A stretch of DNA of 64,000 nt from Meconema thalassinum (Eukaryota > Arthropoda > Insecta > Orthoptera > Tettigoniidae). Made by a program: the position numbers and the translations under genes. The notes below the pieces were generated by a model that was not told the origin of the DNA, searched no databases, and worked only from the letters and a program-made list of their open reading frames with translations. Location of the stretch: assembly GCA_946902985.2 (NCBI GenBank), contig OX336388.2, positions 367,957,387 through 368,021,386 on the forward strand, written 5' to 3'. This document shows, piece after piece, positions 22,345-32,685 of this stretch; within the stretch, counting starts at the first letter, position 1, and each line of letters starts with the position of its first letter.

Positions 22345-22810
22345 TCACGTTTTCCCACTCCACTCTTGTCTGCTGTCTCGTAGACTTTCGTTTTCCTGTC
22401 TCAATTGTTCATTCATCTCCTCTAACTCCTCAGCGGCTCCCTTCAACTGGTCGTAAAATTCCTGTAGCCGACAGCTGCACTCTCCCCTCGTGTCCGCTGG
22501 GCTGGCGAGCTGTTTGCTTTTCTTCGACCCTTCTCGAGTCTGCAAGCTTTTTTCAAGAACCTTTCCGTGCATATGTAATGATTCCCCGTTTACTTGGATG
22601 TGTGTAGCTTGCTCTTCTCTCGCATCATAGTCTTCTGGTGGACTATATAACTTCAGATTAGCTGCATTTACCACAACTTCTCTACCTGTTGCCTCATCTT
22701 TAATCCGATATGCGTTATTCTGCAGATCCCTTATAATCAGGTAGGGTCCGAGATAAGCATGCTGGAATTTCTTATATTTCCTGCTCTCTGGATCTGAACT
22801 GGCGTTTTTT
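22345..22810 (-). pseudogene. Element A pol C-terminus (GPY-type domain) after a frame break
   Basis: This frame continues the integrase C-terminus. The long pol frame runs into a stop at 22737 shortly after an A8 run (T8 on plus, about 22805-22812). In the neighbouring frame the sequence carries on as integrase tail with a LGPYLI motif, AYRIKDEATG and VNAANLKLY, typical of the GPY/F module after the integrase core. After it comes a hydrophilic, glutamate- and serine-rich extension with an EELEEMNEQLRQENESL coiled-coil-like stretch, ending at 22345. A one-base length change in the homopolymer explains the break: either a real mutation or a sequencing error. It lies 120 bp upstream of the 3' LTR. 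Confidence 0.8.
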
Positions 22811-25800
22811 TTAATAAGACGTATTCTCCCACGAGTAGCGGTCTATGATAGCGTTTCCTCCTGTTTCTCCGCTGTCGTTTATCTGCTTGTTTCTTGAGAT
22901 ACTCGAACGTCCTCTGGATTCTCAACTCACGTCCAAGTTGTGCATCGACGGGTGTCTGGATGACATTATTCCATGGCCTCTCGGGTCTTCTGTCGAGATG
23001 TAGGCTCACTGGCACCTCTCCTGTAGCTTCGTGCACGGTATTGTTGATACAATATTCAATAATCTCAAGTACGTTAATCCATTTCCAATTCTCCGTAGAG
23101 CAGTATACCTTCATGTATTTTTGCACCTCCCTCATAACTCTCTCAGCGGAGTTCGACTCCGGGTGTCTGACCGTGGACAAAATCTGTCTTATGCCCAGAT
23201 TTTCCAACTCCCTGCGAAATTCTACGCTGGTAAAACAGCTTCCGTGATCCGATAAGATGTTTTCTGGCTGTCCTAATATAGGAATGATTCTTTCCTTCAG
23301 CCTCTTAAGTACTTGTTTTGTACTGGTTTTCTGAATTGGACACAGGACTACCATTTTGGAAAACACGTCTAGTGCAACTAGGATGTGTTTATTTCCTCTT
23401 CTAGCTCTAGGCAGGGGCCCAAAGTTGTCCAGCGCCAGGAGCTGACATGGCTTCTCTGGTAAGAGTGGTATAGGTTTCTGCCTCATTAAGTACGAGTTAG
23501 GCTTTACTCGTTGGCACATATCACATTTCCTGATAGTATTTCTGACTGTTTCTCTAAGTTTAGGCCAAATAAACGCCTCTTTAAGCAGGGCAACAGTCTT
23601 ATCTACACCTGAGTGTCCAAAAGCTCGGTGTGCTAGCCAAACTAGCCTTCTCTGCAATGCTGGTGGTACAACAATCCTAGGTTTTGTGTGGTCAGAGTCG
23701 CTCCATTTATGTAGCATCTGGTTAAACCATAGATATTCCGTTGAAAGTGCTTCAGCTTCCATATACATCGGGGTTCCTCTATCCAGCTTTCCCTCGAAGT
23801 AATTTATCATCAACCGTATCCAGGGATCTTCACGTTGAAAAACGGTGATGTTCCTTAGATCATCTAAGGTCTTCTGATCTCTATCTTCTATCTCAATAGC
23901 TAGAGTTTCTTCTTCCTCTGCTGTAGGGTATCTGCTTAGCAAATCAGGTATGATATTGTCCTTCCCCGGGCAATATTCTATTTCCACTTGAAATTGTTGT
24001 ATGTATAGGTACCACCTTGTCAGTCTTTGACTCGACAAGTCAGTTTTCAGCAGGAACGTTAGGGCTTTATGGTCTGTTCTCAAAATAATTCTAAAACCAT
24101 AAATCAGCTTGTGCCAATACTGTAATGCATACAGTATCGCAAGTAATTCGATCTCCGTGACCGTATAATTCTTTTCATTAGGCCTCAACCTTCTACTGAT
24201 GAATGCGATATAAGTTCTCTCCTCTGGCCTGTCCTTACTTTCCTGATACAACATAGCTCCAATGCCTACGAAGGATGCGTCAGTCTGGATGATAAATTTC
24301 TGAGTGTAGTCAGGATATCCCAATTTCACATAATCTAACAGCATCTGTTTAGATTTTACGAAGGCTTCCTCGCATTGCTCCGTCCATCGCCATCTTCCTC
24401 CCTTTTTAAGTAAGTCTTGGAGTGGTGCTACAGTCTCGGTGTACTTCGGACAATGGTTCGAAAAGAATCCAATAACGCCTAGATATTGCCTGACGTTCTT
24501 TACCTTTGTTGGTCTCGGGAAACGTTTTATTACTTCCAGTTTTCCCGGATTAGGCCTGACTCCTTGTGCATCGATTACATGACCTAGAAATTTAACTTCT
24601 CTCTGAGCAAAGTTAGACTTCTTTATATTGACCTTGAAGTTAGCCTGACTTAGGTCATATAACAACTTGCGTAGATCTCTGACATGTTCTTCAACTGTTT
24701 CAGAGGTCAGTAGTATATCATCTACGTAGCATATGGTTGTAGCTTTTACTTCTTCGGATAGGTTCCTATCTAGCGCTCGTATCAACGCTGAACCTGCTGT
24801 TTTTAATCCAAATGGAAGACGGACGTATGAGTACGTGTGCTGGTCAAATAAAAATCCGGTTAACAGACTTGTTTTCTCTTCCAGAGCAAGATGGTGAAAA
24901 CTTGCCGTTAGATCAAGATTTGAGAATACAGTCTTTCCTTTGAACCTTCTGAGTACCTCCTTAATGGGTGGAACTGTATCAAATTCCGGTATAACCTTGG
25001 AATTCAAATTTCGTAGGTCCAGGCATATCCTCACACTTCCATCCTGTTTCGGTACGACTACCAGTGGGCTGACATAAGGTGTGGCTGTCTTTACAATGAC
25101 GCCTGCTTCTAGCATTTCTTGTATCGCTTCTTTGACCTTTAAATAATGTTTCTCAGCTACAGGATACGGCTTCTGTTTGAATGGCGTCCAATCGCTAACT
25201 TGAAACGCATACTGGAAATTCTTGATCCGGCCAGGTCTCGAATCGAAGACTCCTTTATACTCGAATAGCAGTTCCCTTAGCATTTTCTTATATTCTGGAC
25301 CAAATTTAGCTTCCTCAATCTTCTCTTCCAGGCATTCTTCAAATTTTGGTTCGAGATCCTTTTCAATGTCCGCGGCCAGTGTTGCCAACTCTTCCTCAAT
25401 ATCTTCTATTGTCGACACTGCCTCCCCAGTCATATCTCCGTATGTATGCCATACGTATTCTTCTTGTCTCGCTTCATTATGCCTTAATGAGAGTTCTAAG
25501 TCTTCCTTTCCCTCACTTGCGCGAAACATTACAATGTCTTGCGAGTGATCTATAATAACTTTATACTCTCTTATGAAATCCATCCCAACAATAAGGTTAT
25601 ATGGCAGCTTATTTACAAGTAGGAAGCTCTGTGAGAATGTAGAGTTCCCTATCTGCAAATCTAAAAATACTTGGTATCTGCATATCATAACTTTGTCTGG
25701 TATGACACCTTTTATTTTCACGCTTGAAATGGGTATTTTCAATACGTGGATTTTACTCTGGATTTCATTGTATAATGCCTGGGTTATCAAGCTCACTGTT

Positions 25801-26000
25801 GATCCTGTATCAATGAGACTTCTTACTTTCGTTCCCGCAATGTTTACAATAATAATAGGTAGTTCCCTTCTTACATTGACCGTTTTTTCATCGAGGTCTT
25901 CGATAAGCTCCTCAGGTTTGGCAATCCAGTTAATAACATTTACTGTATTCCATCCTGAACCTATCTCTCTCTGGTCATTTAAAATTGGTGTTTTTTTTTT
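22737..26000 (-). CDS. pol: Element A Pol: retropepsin, RT, RNase H, integrase
   Basis: Polyprotein for cDNA synthesis and integration. The frame opens immediately after an in-frame TGA at 26003-26001 and overlaps the gag end, so expression probably needs a -1 shift on the A11 run. In order: protease active site LIDTGSTVSLIT (about 25850), RT with LDLRNLNSK and the catalytic YVDDILL, RNase H with QTDASFVGIG, a TEIEL segment and RTDHKALTF, then integrase. Integrase has the H-x-H...C-x2-C zinc finger (FGHSGVDKT...CDMCQR) and the D, D, E residues (LDNFGPL, LSDHGSCF, SNSAERVMRE). The first ATG is downstream of the protease active site, so initiation there is unlikely. The frame is uninterrupted for nearly 1090 codons but loses its true C-terminus at an A8 run. 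Confidence 0.95.
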   Translation of the reverse strand, partial: KKKTPILNDQREIGSGWNTVNVINWIAKPEELIEDLDEKTVNVRRELPIIIVNIAGTKVRSLIDTGSTVSLITQALYNEIQSKIHVLKIPISSVKIKGVIPDKVMICRYQVFLDLQIGNSTFSQSFLLVNKLPYNLIVGMDFIREYKVIIDHSQDIVMFRASEGKEDLELSLRHNEARQEEYVWHTYGDMTGEAVSTIEDIEEELATLAADIEKDLEPKFEECLEEKIEEAKFGPEYKKMLRELLFEYKGVFDSRPGRIKNFQYAFQVSDWTPFKQKPYPVAEKHYLKVKEAIQEMLEAGVIVKTATPYVSPLVVVPKQDGSVRICLDLRNLNSKVIPEFDTVPPIKEVLRRFKGKTVFSNLDLTASFHHLALEEKTSLLTGFLFDQHTYSYVRLPFGLKTAGSALIRALDRNLSEEVKATTICYVDDILLTSETVEEHVRDLRKLLYDLSQANFKVNIKKSNFAQREVKFLGHVIDAQGVRPNPGKLEVIKRFPRPTKVKNVRQYLGVIGFFSNHCPKYTETVAPLQDLLKKGGRWRWTEQCEEAFVKSKQMLLDYVKLGYPDYTQKFIIQTDASFVGIGAMLYQESKDRPEERTYIAFISRRLRPNEKNYTVTEIELLAILYALQYWHKLIYGFRIILRTDHKALTFLLKTDLSSQRLTRWYLYIQQFQVEIEYCPGKDNIIPDLLSRYPTAEEEETLAIEIEDRDQKTLDDLRNITVFQREDPWIRLMINYFEGKLDRGTPMYMEAEALSTEYLWFNQMLHKWSDSDHTKPRIVVPPALQRRLVWLAHRAFGHSGVDKTVALLKEAFIWPKLRETVRNTIRKCDMCQRVKPNSYLMRQKPIPLLPEKPCQLLALDNFGPLPRARRGNKHILVALDVFSKMVVLCPIQKTSTKQVLKRLKERIIPILGQPENILSDHGSCFTSVEFRRELENLGIRQILSTVRHPESNSAERVMREVQKYMKVYCSTENWKWINVLEIIEYCINNTVHEATGEVPVSLHLDRRPERPWNNVIQTPVDAQLGRELRIQRTFEYLKKQADKRQRRNRRKRYHRPLLVGEYVLLKKTPVQIQRAGNIRNSSMLISDPT

Positions 26001-28327
26001 TCAATTGCTCCATTCTTTGTGGAGTTCTTCTGCCTGTCTTCATGCTGTTGAAGTTCCAGACTCTTGGCACCATCATCATTTTGATATATGTCGGGTGACC
26101 TTCTATTTCGAATCGCTTCATCCCAGTGAACTCGCGATTGTCTTGGATCATCTCCGCGCTCTTCCATGTATCTTAAAGATGCATGATAGCGTTCTTCCGC
26201 CTCTTCATCGAACCCACGACTCTGCTCTTGGGATCTCCATCCTTGGTTATTCCCATTTCGGCCGTAATTTCTTCTGTTATCCAGCTGCTGGTCTCTGGTA
26301 CCACGCTGATTCCAGTTTTTCCTTCCTCGGTTACCACGGTTCGAACCTCCTCGATACGCTGGCCTCCAATTTTGGTTTTCGCGTCCTTCGCGCTGCCAGT
26401 CGGATTTTTCGGTTTCGGTGCTTGTAGACTTGCATTTCGTCTGCACCTTCGTTGGCTCGATCGGCGTATTCGTCATATTAACTTGTTCCACATGTCGACT
26501 TTGTCTTGCGTGCTGCACTGTGGTTAAATCAAGTTGTCTCAGCACCTCCTCCATATCGATTGCAGTTTTGGCGTTTGCTGAGATTAGCAGGCGCTGCACT
26601 TCATACGGCAGCTGCTTAGCTATTGCTATGCATAAGTCTGACTCTCTGAGCCCTTCATCGAGCTCGCGAAAACGGCATAATTGGTTCACAAAAAACTCTC
26701 CGTACTTGGTCGGGTTACTAGTACTGTAACGCCTGGAATACAAGTCCAGTCTGAGGTTTTGTTGTACGCTCGCGTTCCAATACCTGCTTAAAAATGCTTG
26801 GCGAAATTCCTCAACGGTGTCGAACGTGTACCTAAAACTTCTAAACCATAGAGCACACTCCCCATCGGTTAGTTTTTCAATCGCTCTCAACCTGCGCTCT
26901 GGCGGTACTTTCGCATCATTCAAGTACTCGGAAACTTCTTTAAGCCAGTACTTGGGTGTCATATTAGAATTACTCCCAGAGTATTTCTTTGGTTTTTCAT
27001 CACTAGCCCTTATAACTGTGACTATTTGGTTCTGTACAGCATTTTCCTGCGGTGTTGACATAGCCATTGGCATACCAGGTGTGGCATACGGGCTGTCACT
27101 TGGCATTGCTGCATTCTTTGGAGTGGGCTGTATTTCTATCTCTGCCCATTTATTCCTCCTATTCTCGTCTATACTTCCTTCGCTAGACCTAGGATTCCGC
27201 AACATGGATTCTTCCTGCGCTATCATTCTAGTTTCTAATTGGCTGTGCCTGTTTTCAGTCCTTTCCAAACGAGCTAATACCTCTCGTTCTATTTTCTCTA
27301 GGCGATCTCGGTTTCTTTCTGCCATAGAAAATACCTTTTCTTTATTATCCTTAAGGTTTTCCTTCAGGTGGATAATTTCCCCTGCTAGACTTTCTCTTAC
27401 TTCGGCAAGAGTCTTATCACTGGCTTCAGTCTTTAGGCCTTCTCGAAGCTCTAACTCTTCGCGTAAGCCTGTAACTTCCCGTTGAATGTGACCTTGTATA
27501 TGAGAGATTTCAGTCCTTATTTTCGTGATTTCTCCTTGGTCTTCGTCCTGTCTTTTATGGATAACTGCTAAGTCGTTCTGAGTTTGTTCCAACTCTTTCT
27601 GCACTTTTCCAACTTGTATCTTCATATTAGACATTATTTCCTTATTATCTCGATCAGACGTCTTTATTTCCTGCATTTCCTTGCATTGGTCAAGGATATT
27701 CCGGTCCTGCTTTCTTAAGGCGTCGTCTACAGCCTTGGCATAACCTGCCATTCGCGTATTCCATTTTAGTTCATTATCTTCGAACCTATGATCCACGGTC
27801 TGAGTAAACGTGTTAAATTGTTCTAACTGACGTTTTGTGTTAGCCTCATTCTGACTTTGAATGTCTCTAAGCTCCCGGGACATACTGTTTAAATTATCAT
27901 TAATTTCACGCTGTGACTCTCTGCACATTTGCAAATTGCTTTCTAATTTTAATTCAATAGACTCAAAGCGTTTATCGTTATCATTTTGCATTTCTGAGAT
28001 CACGCTAACAATATTCTTAGTTACCTGTCTCTGGACAGACTCTTTAACGTCGTCCATTTTCTTATTAACCTCTACTAGGTTTAATTCTAACTGCGTGTTT
28101 ACATTAGTTTGACTAGCCTCTAGTCTAGTATTTATTTCGGCTTGATTAGCCTCTAGTCTAGTATTGACTGTAGCCAACATCTGGCTTACCTCAGTTTGAC
28201 TGGCCTCTAGCCTATCCGCTATTTCATCTTTAAATGCTTTGGATTCTTCCTTACTCTTAGCGTTTATAACATCGAAATGCTCCCTTAACTCGGCGATACA
28301 CCTGAGTACTTCTTCCGTTCCGGCCAT
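25979..28327 (-). CDS. gag: Element A Gag with long coiled coil
   Basis: A 782-residue frame starting at ATG 28327. Residues about 1-380 are almost entirely heptad-rich coiled coil (many L/I/V with E, K, Q, N), including four 14-residue-like repeats of the RLEASQ/TRLEANQ type at residues 36-80. A Pro-rich linker follows. Next comes a capsid-like retrotransposon Gag region (about 445-610) with YWLKEVSEYL, ALWFRSFRY, FLSRYWNASVQQ and FRELDEGLRESDL. The tail is basic and Arg/Gly/Asn-rich (RGGSNRGNRGRKNWNQRG), and no CCHC zinc knuckle is present, so RNA binding may rest on this RG tail. The gag stop (25981-25979) lies 20 nt past the A11 run shared with pol. Intact; no break seen. Confidence 0.9.
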   Translation of the reverse strand: MAGTEEVLRCIAELREHFDVINAKSKEESKAFKDEIADRLEASQTEVSQMLATVNTRLEANQAEINTRLEASQTNVNTQLELNLVEVNKKMDDVKESVQRQVTKNIVSVISEMQNDNDKRFESIELKLESNLQMCRESQREINDNLNSMSRELRDIQSQNEANTKRQLEQFNTFTQTVDHRFEDNELKWNTRMAGYAKAVDDALRKQDRNILDQCKEMQEIKTSDRDNKEIMSNMKIQVGKVQKELEQTQNDLAVIHKRQDEDQGEITKIRTEISHIQGHIQREVTGLREELELREGLKTEASDKTLAEVRESLAGEIIHLKENLKDNKEKVFSMAERNRDRLEKIEREVLARLERTENRHSQLETRMIAQEESMLRNPRSSEGSIDENRRNKWAEIEIQPTPKNAAMPSDSPYATPGMPMAMSTPQENAVQNQIVTVIRASDEKPKKYSGSNSNMTPKYWLKEVSEYLNDAKVPPERRLRAIEKLTDGECALWFRSFRYTFDTVEEFRQAFLSRYWNASVQQNLRLDLYSRRYSTSNPTKYGEFFVNQLCRFRELDEGLRESDLCIAIAKQLPYEVQRLLISANAKTAIDMEEVLRQLDLTTVQHARQSRHVEQVNMTNTPIEPTKVQTKCKSTSTETEKSDWQREGRENQNWRPAYRGGSNRGNRGRKNWNQRGTRDQQLDNRRNYGRNGNNQGWRSQEQSRGFDEEAEERYHASLRYMEERGDDPRQSRVHWDEAIRNRRSPDIYQNDDGAKSLELQQHEDRQKNSTKNGAIEKKKHQF
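25991..26001 (-). promoter_or_regulatory. A11 run, probable -1 frameshift site between gag and pol
   Basis: Minus-strand A11 (T11 on plus). The gag frame crosses it and stops at 25979. The pol frame is closed by TGA just upstream and opens at the run, so the shift window is only about 20-25 nt. That tight arrangement is expected of programmed -1 slippage on a homopolymer. No downstream pseudoknot was tested. Confidence 0.65.
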
Positions 28328-28967
28328 CCTGTACTACTTAATTTGAGATTCAGGTAGGCCCTAGCTGAAGACACTGGCGCGTTCTATTGGAAAGAAAAGA
28401 TTCCGATTCCGCGACAACAACAACAACATATTATAAATGTCAAAACTAACTATGGAATTGGTATAGACCCTCGTACCCGTCTGACAACATTTGACTGACG
28501 TCTGAACATCATCTAGAAAGACTCACAATCGCTCAAACCAAGTATGAGGAAAAAAAAATATTTCTATGGTTTTCCCCATGAAAACCATGCTATTATTATG
28601 GGGTTTTTCTGAATCCCATAAGCCATCCACGTACGGGCGCCATGTTAAATTTATAACATTAAATGTGGGTAGTAACATGCTTATTTATGCCATGCTCATG
28701 ATGCTTAAGTGGAGGTTACCTGTATTTTAAACTGGCCCCACATGTCAGCGTCATGTTAACAATAATGGGTTATCTATGGCTATGGTTTATGAAAGTTACA
28801 ACTATATATAAGCATGTCTTATGGAGGAATAACAATTATTTTTAATGTTGTGGCTTATTAACAAATGGGATGCGGTCTTCCTATTCTGTCCTAATTTCTA
28901 TGCTATATTTGCTTCTACCATTAATACCTTGACCGACTTAAGTAATTACCTGTGACTCAATCCAAGT
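28328..28967 (-). other. Element A 5' leader, non-coding
   Basis: Lies between the primer site and the Gag ATG on the minus strand. It contains a (TTG)n stretch (CAACAACAACAACA on plus near 28418) and an inverted motif around the A8 tract at 28551 (ATGGTTTTC...GAAAACCAT, 28566-28590). No ORF. Confidence 0.7.
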
Positions 28968-28985
28968 ACAGAGACAACTCCCCCA
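28968..28985 (-). other. Element A primer-binding site candidate
   Basis: The 5' LTR ends ...ACA at 28986 and the next minus-strand bases are TGGGGAGTTGTCTCTGTA. A TGG directly after the LTR is the complement of a tRNA CCA end. The tRNA species was not identified. Confidence 0.55.
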
Positions 28986-31900
28986 TGTACCCGATTGTCA
29001 CCATGTGGACCATGTGTTCGTATCCCAACTAGCTCACGGTCTTTCGAGGTATGGGACATTCCTGCCCACAATACGACCACATGCTCAGGATTTGAGTCTA
29101 CCAGGTAACTACTCTACAGGAAATACACAACATTCCTATGAATAAAATATTTACTGGTCTAAAATCATGGCTGTACAACAAATACAAAACAAAGGACAAA
29201 TTACAATTAATTCCCACAAATAAATAGGGTTATTCTGTGAGCTTTCTCCTTAAAAATAGCGCTACAATGCACTCAAACCTACTTCTAATATCCTGTCAAT
29301 AATAGTTCAGATTACAAGGTTTTCATAGTGTTCGTCATGTGACACAATTTTATTTAATGGAATTATCTTAACACAAAAACCACATGTCACATAAACATGA
29401 TATTATTAAGACATTATTCCGTCTCCTACGGCATTTATTTTAATTAGCATTACTTCAATGTTTCCTACATTTATTAGCAAATATTTGTTGTGTCGTGCGA
29501 ATCATCTTCCATCTTTCCATCCCTATGAACGCTCTAGAAAAATGAGTCATGCTTCTTAATCATAAAATAAACATAAACATGGATAGCATATTTATAGTTT
29601 CACCATATAACGATTATCTGGGTCTTGTCGGACTTATCATAGTTATAACTGTGTCATGTTCTGGGAAAAACACATACCCGTTTTTTCTAAATTAGCATAA
29701 ACTGGCAAACTGCATTTTAAAGAAGATGCCTACATTATTTTGGTTCAGCTTTTCCCCTCAGAGGATAACTTCGCCAAATATCATCTGATTTCTATGGTTC
29801 AACCACATATGTGAGTTGCCATACACCATTTAATTCCATTGGCATCACTAAAATACTTATATTTTAATTGCATATTGAATAACGAGATCTCTCAGTGTCC
29901 TATTGTGACTGTAATTGACAAGGGATCGGTCGAGCAACCTCCCCTTCCCTCAGCAGGTCATAAAATTCGTTCCAGACAGCTCTCCAAGATGGCTGCCACG
30001 GAAATGGTCTATATTCCCTGTCTCTCTCTACCGTCAAGGCCACACTTGTTTACAATGATATAACAGTAAAGATCCGCTAGGCATAGTCCTAAGTAATTGA
30101 GTCATTTAATTAATTAACACCTAACTTTACAGTGTATTTTGGGCTCAAATGGCTCCTTATTAAACATTCATGGCAGGGGTGAAATTCCAGTTGATAGCCT
30201 TGTCGTTCTAAGGTGATTAATTGTGGCTTTTAAGACGCGCATCATAATGAAACCCCATGGTTATCATCAGCAGCTGTCATTAACATATATTGGGAACCAC
30301 GTTCCTCGTCGACGAATATGATTCTACCTCTCGGGCAGACCATAAGTATAAATGCACACCGCGCCTCGCTGGACGTCCATAGTGGCTATAATTCAATGCA
30401 AGCGTTGGCAATAGACAGAATCTATCCAAATCGCTGCGTAACAAATACAGTATGCACAAAGGCGATACTTCTCGAAGATTAAGCTAATTTTCACCTCACG
30501 CGCAAGCTATACTAGTCTTTCCCGTGCTTATCTTACGTAAATCACTGGATTCTACGTTAATCTGCACGCTATATGCGGCTCAACAATATTTCACATATAT
30601 GACTCCATTATCAAGGTACCTGCGTTCTTCCTGTTATACTATTTAAGCCAAAGCTTTACATAGCTCCTAACACAAATGTATAAATATACTGGCTTACTTT
30701 AATTTCACATATTCATTCAAAATTTCACTGACACTGAGAAAAGCTCTCGTATTCGCTATATTCCACACTACATTCTTTACTGTTTACCAAATGACAGTAT
30801 CTTACATTAGACATGACACTATTTGAACATTACTTAGGCCAACTTTGCCCTTACTTTATGGTTGCCGACCCCAGTTATTATTATTATTATTATTATTTTA
30901 ACGTTTAGATCCATCACTATTTTTGACCTAAATGGTCCTAAGCAAATCACCTTCCAAGTCATACTTTATTCAAGACGAGTGGTGAAAACTCGTTCAGTAA
31001 GTGACTATTACATCTTTAATTTCAAAGTGATTAATCGTTACATGGTGAACTATGCCATTATAATGCTACTATTTGCATGTGTACTCACGTTTCCTTCTGG
31101 CTGGAAAGTACCAGTATCTCCGCCTGAGCTCTAGCATGATGATTGACTTAATCCATCATGATATCCAATACACAACACTGAGATTCACACTTTTTACACA
31201 TGATACACATATTATCACAAGTGGCCTTTACCACTGATAAACACTGAATATTAATCATTAAACACATTAACACTTTAAATTATTATTTCACAATTTATAC
31301 ACTTCATCTATCATTTCACATGTTGATCCTTAATCTGGATTTCACCTACGCTTGACCTCAGAGATGCGATGAACTTATGATAACCGCTGGTCTCCGTGAA
31401 ATCTAGTAGCGTTTTTATAGATGTTCGATCCTAGTTCCCTGCACTCCCGTTCACCTCACTGTCCTGGTTAGGTGGCAATAACTTCCACTCTCCCATCACT
31501 GGAGTGCTCCTGATGCTGATGTCATATAATTGACAATACCTTCCGGTATACGAACTGTTCCAAACATTATCAGTTCCTATTCGCTGTAGCGAATTTATAT
31601 CTGTGTCAGATAATAAAGAAATATCTGCATTGAGTTACTTTTGATGCACTTCATTATTACAGATGAAGCTTACAATTTGCTTCCATTGTCTCCAACGGCG
31701 GTACGCTGATATTTTAATAATTTGGCGTGCTTACTGCAGAGCGCTTGTAGACAAAGGACTAACTTCCAACTCGAGCGACCGTCTGACGTCTTCAACTGCC
31801 TTCAACGGCTTTTCAACTGACCGTAACTGACTGTAACTGCCCCTTGGCGTAGGCTGCTTTCCCTTATATTGGTTTCTTGCACAAAATAGTTCACGGGACA

Positions 31901-32681
31901 CGTGAGAGCGACTCCCTTCTTGAAATACTCCGTCTTCAGCCGAAATAACATATGCATCTTGTTTATTTAGGCGTGGATGTTTTAAAAACACTCGCGTGCC
32001 GGCGATCGCTTCGGCCAATTAATTACAATTAATTGCCTTAGTTCAGCGCGTGGGACGCCACGGTGGGGGTTTCCCGCTGGTTGGTTAAAGTATTCCTGCT
32101 CTCGAGCGTGAGTTAGGTTGTAATGCGGTCATTTTGAGAAATAGGCGTAATTTTAGGTGAAAAACCACTCCTAAATTACTCCTCCGTGAATACATTCATC
32201 TGTGTGTATGTTCCATTGCATTACAATGCTCCATTTATCTGTAATTAATTAATTTCTTGTGGGCTTGGTTCCGCCAAAGCTTTGCTCGTTGTCGACCGGT
32301 GAATTCCCGGGTCATTAATTTTGAGCTGTCTGACCGCCCTAGACGGAAATAGTTCCGTAGGCGCCAGGCCTACCCCGCCTACTTTCTAAAGTAATTTGTC
32401 AGACTTCAAACTAGCCTTCCTTCGACTTCGTATGCACTGAAAACGTACATTCCCTTGCATTTTGCTTATAATTTTTCCTTTAAATTGCTATGATTTGCAC
32501 CTAAATAATCGTGAAATCACGCTAGACTATTATGTGTCAGTAGACCTCTCATTGCTCTGTGGGTTCCATATAATGGCTCCCCCTTAGAGACCACTGGTTC
32601 GACCTTAGGCATAACCATTTGCCTGGTCTTCTCTGATAAGGCCTGAGTTTGATGCCAGACTGCCGTGACCAGTTGGGCACA
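28986..32681 (-). repeat. Element A 5' LTR
   Basis: 3696 bp, the same length as the copy at 18531. Differences by eye are scattered single substitutions (for example near 29055, 29765, 30218, 31374). The candidate TATAAAAA is at 31412-31419. Confidence 0.95.
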
Positions 32682-32685
32682 GTAT
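32682..32685. other. Target site duplication of element A, right
   Basis: GTAT immediately right of the LTR, identical to 18527-18530. Confidence 0.85.

Larger units (their letters stand above)
18531..32681 (-). mobile_element. Element A: Gypsy-type LTR retrotransposon with 3.7-kb LTRs
   Basis: A 14151-bp insertion inside element B, bounded by 3696-bp LTRs (18531-22226 and 28986-32681) that begin TGT and end ACA and flanked by a perfect GTAT duplication. The internal 6.76 kb encodes on the minus strand a coiled-coil Gag (28327-25979) and Pol with protease, RT, RNase H, integrase and a GPY-type tail (26000-22345, one frame break). A purine tract abuts the 3' LTR. The two LTRs differ at roughly 13-14 positions by eye (about 0.4%), so insertion was recent. 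More than half of the element is LTR, which is unusual; long LTRs and large Gags are known in Osvaldo/Ulysses-type elements, but that affiliation is only a suggestion. Confidence 0.95.

Noticed and set aside
25573..27485. Plus-strand frames of 100-284 codons opposite A gag and pol
   Set aside because: Mirror frames of a real coding region on the other strand; hydrophobic composition reflects complementary codons.
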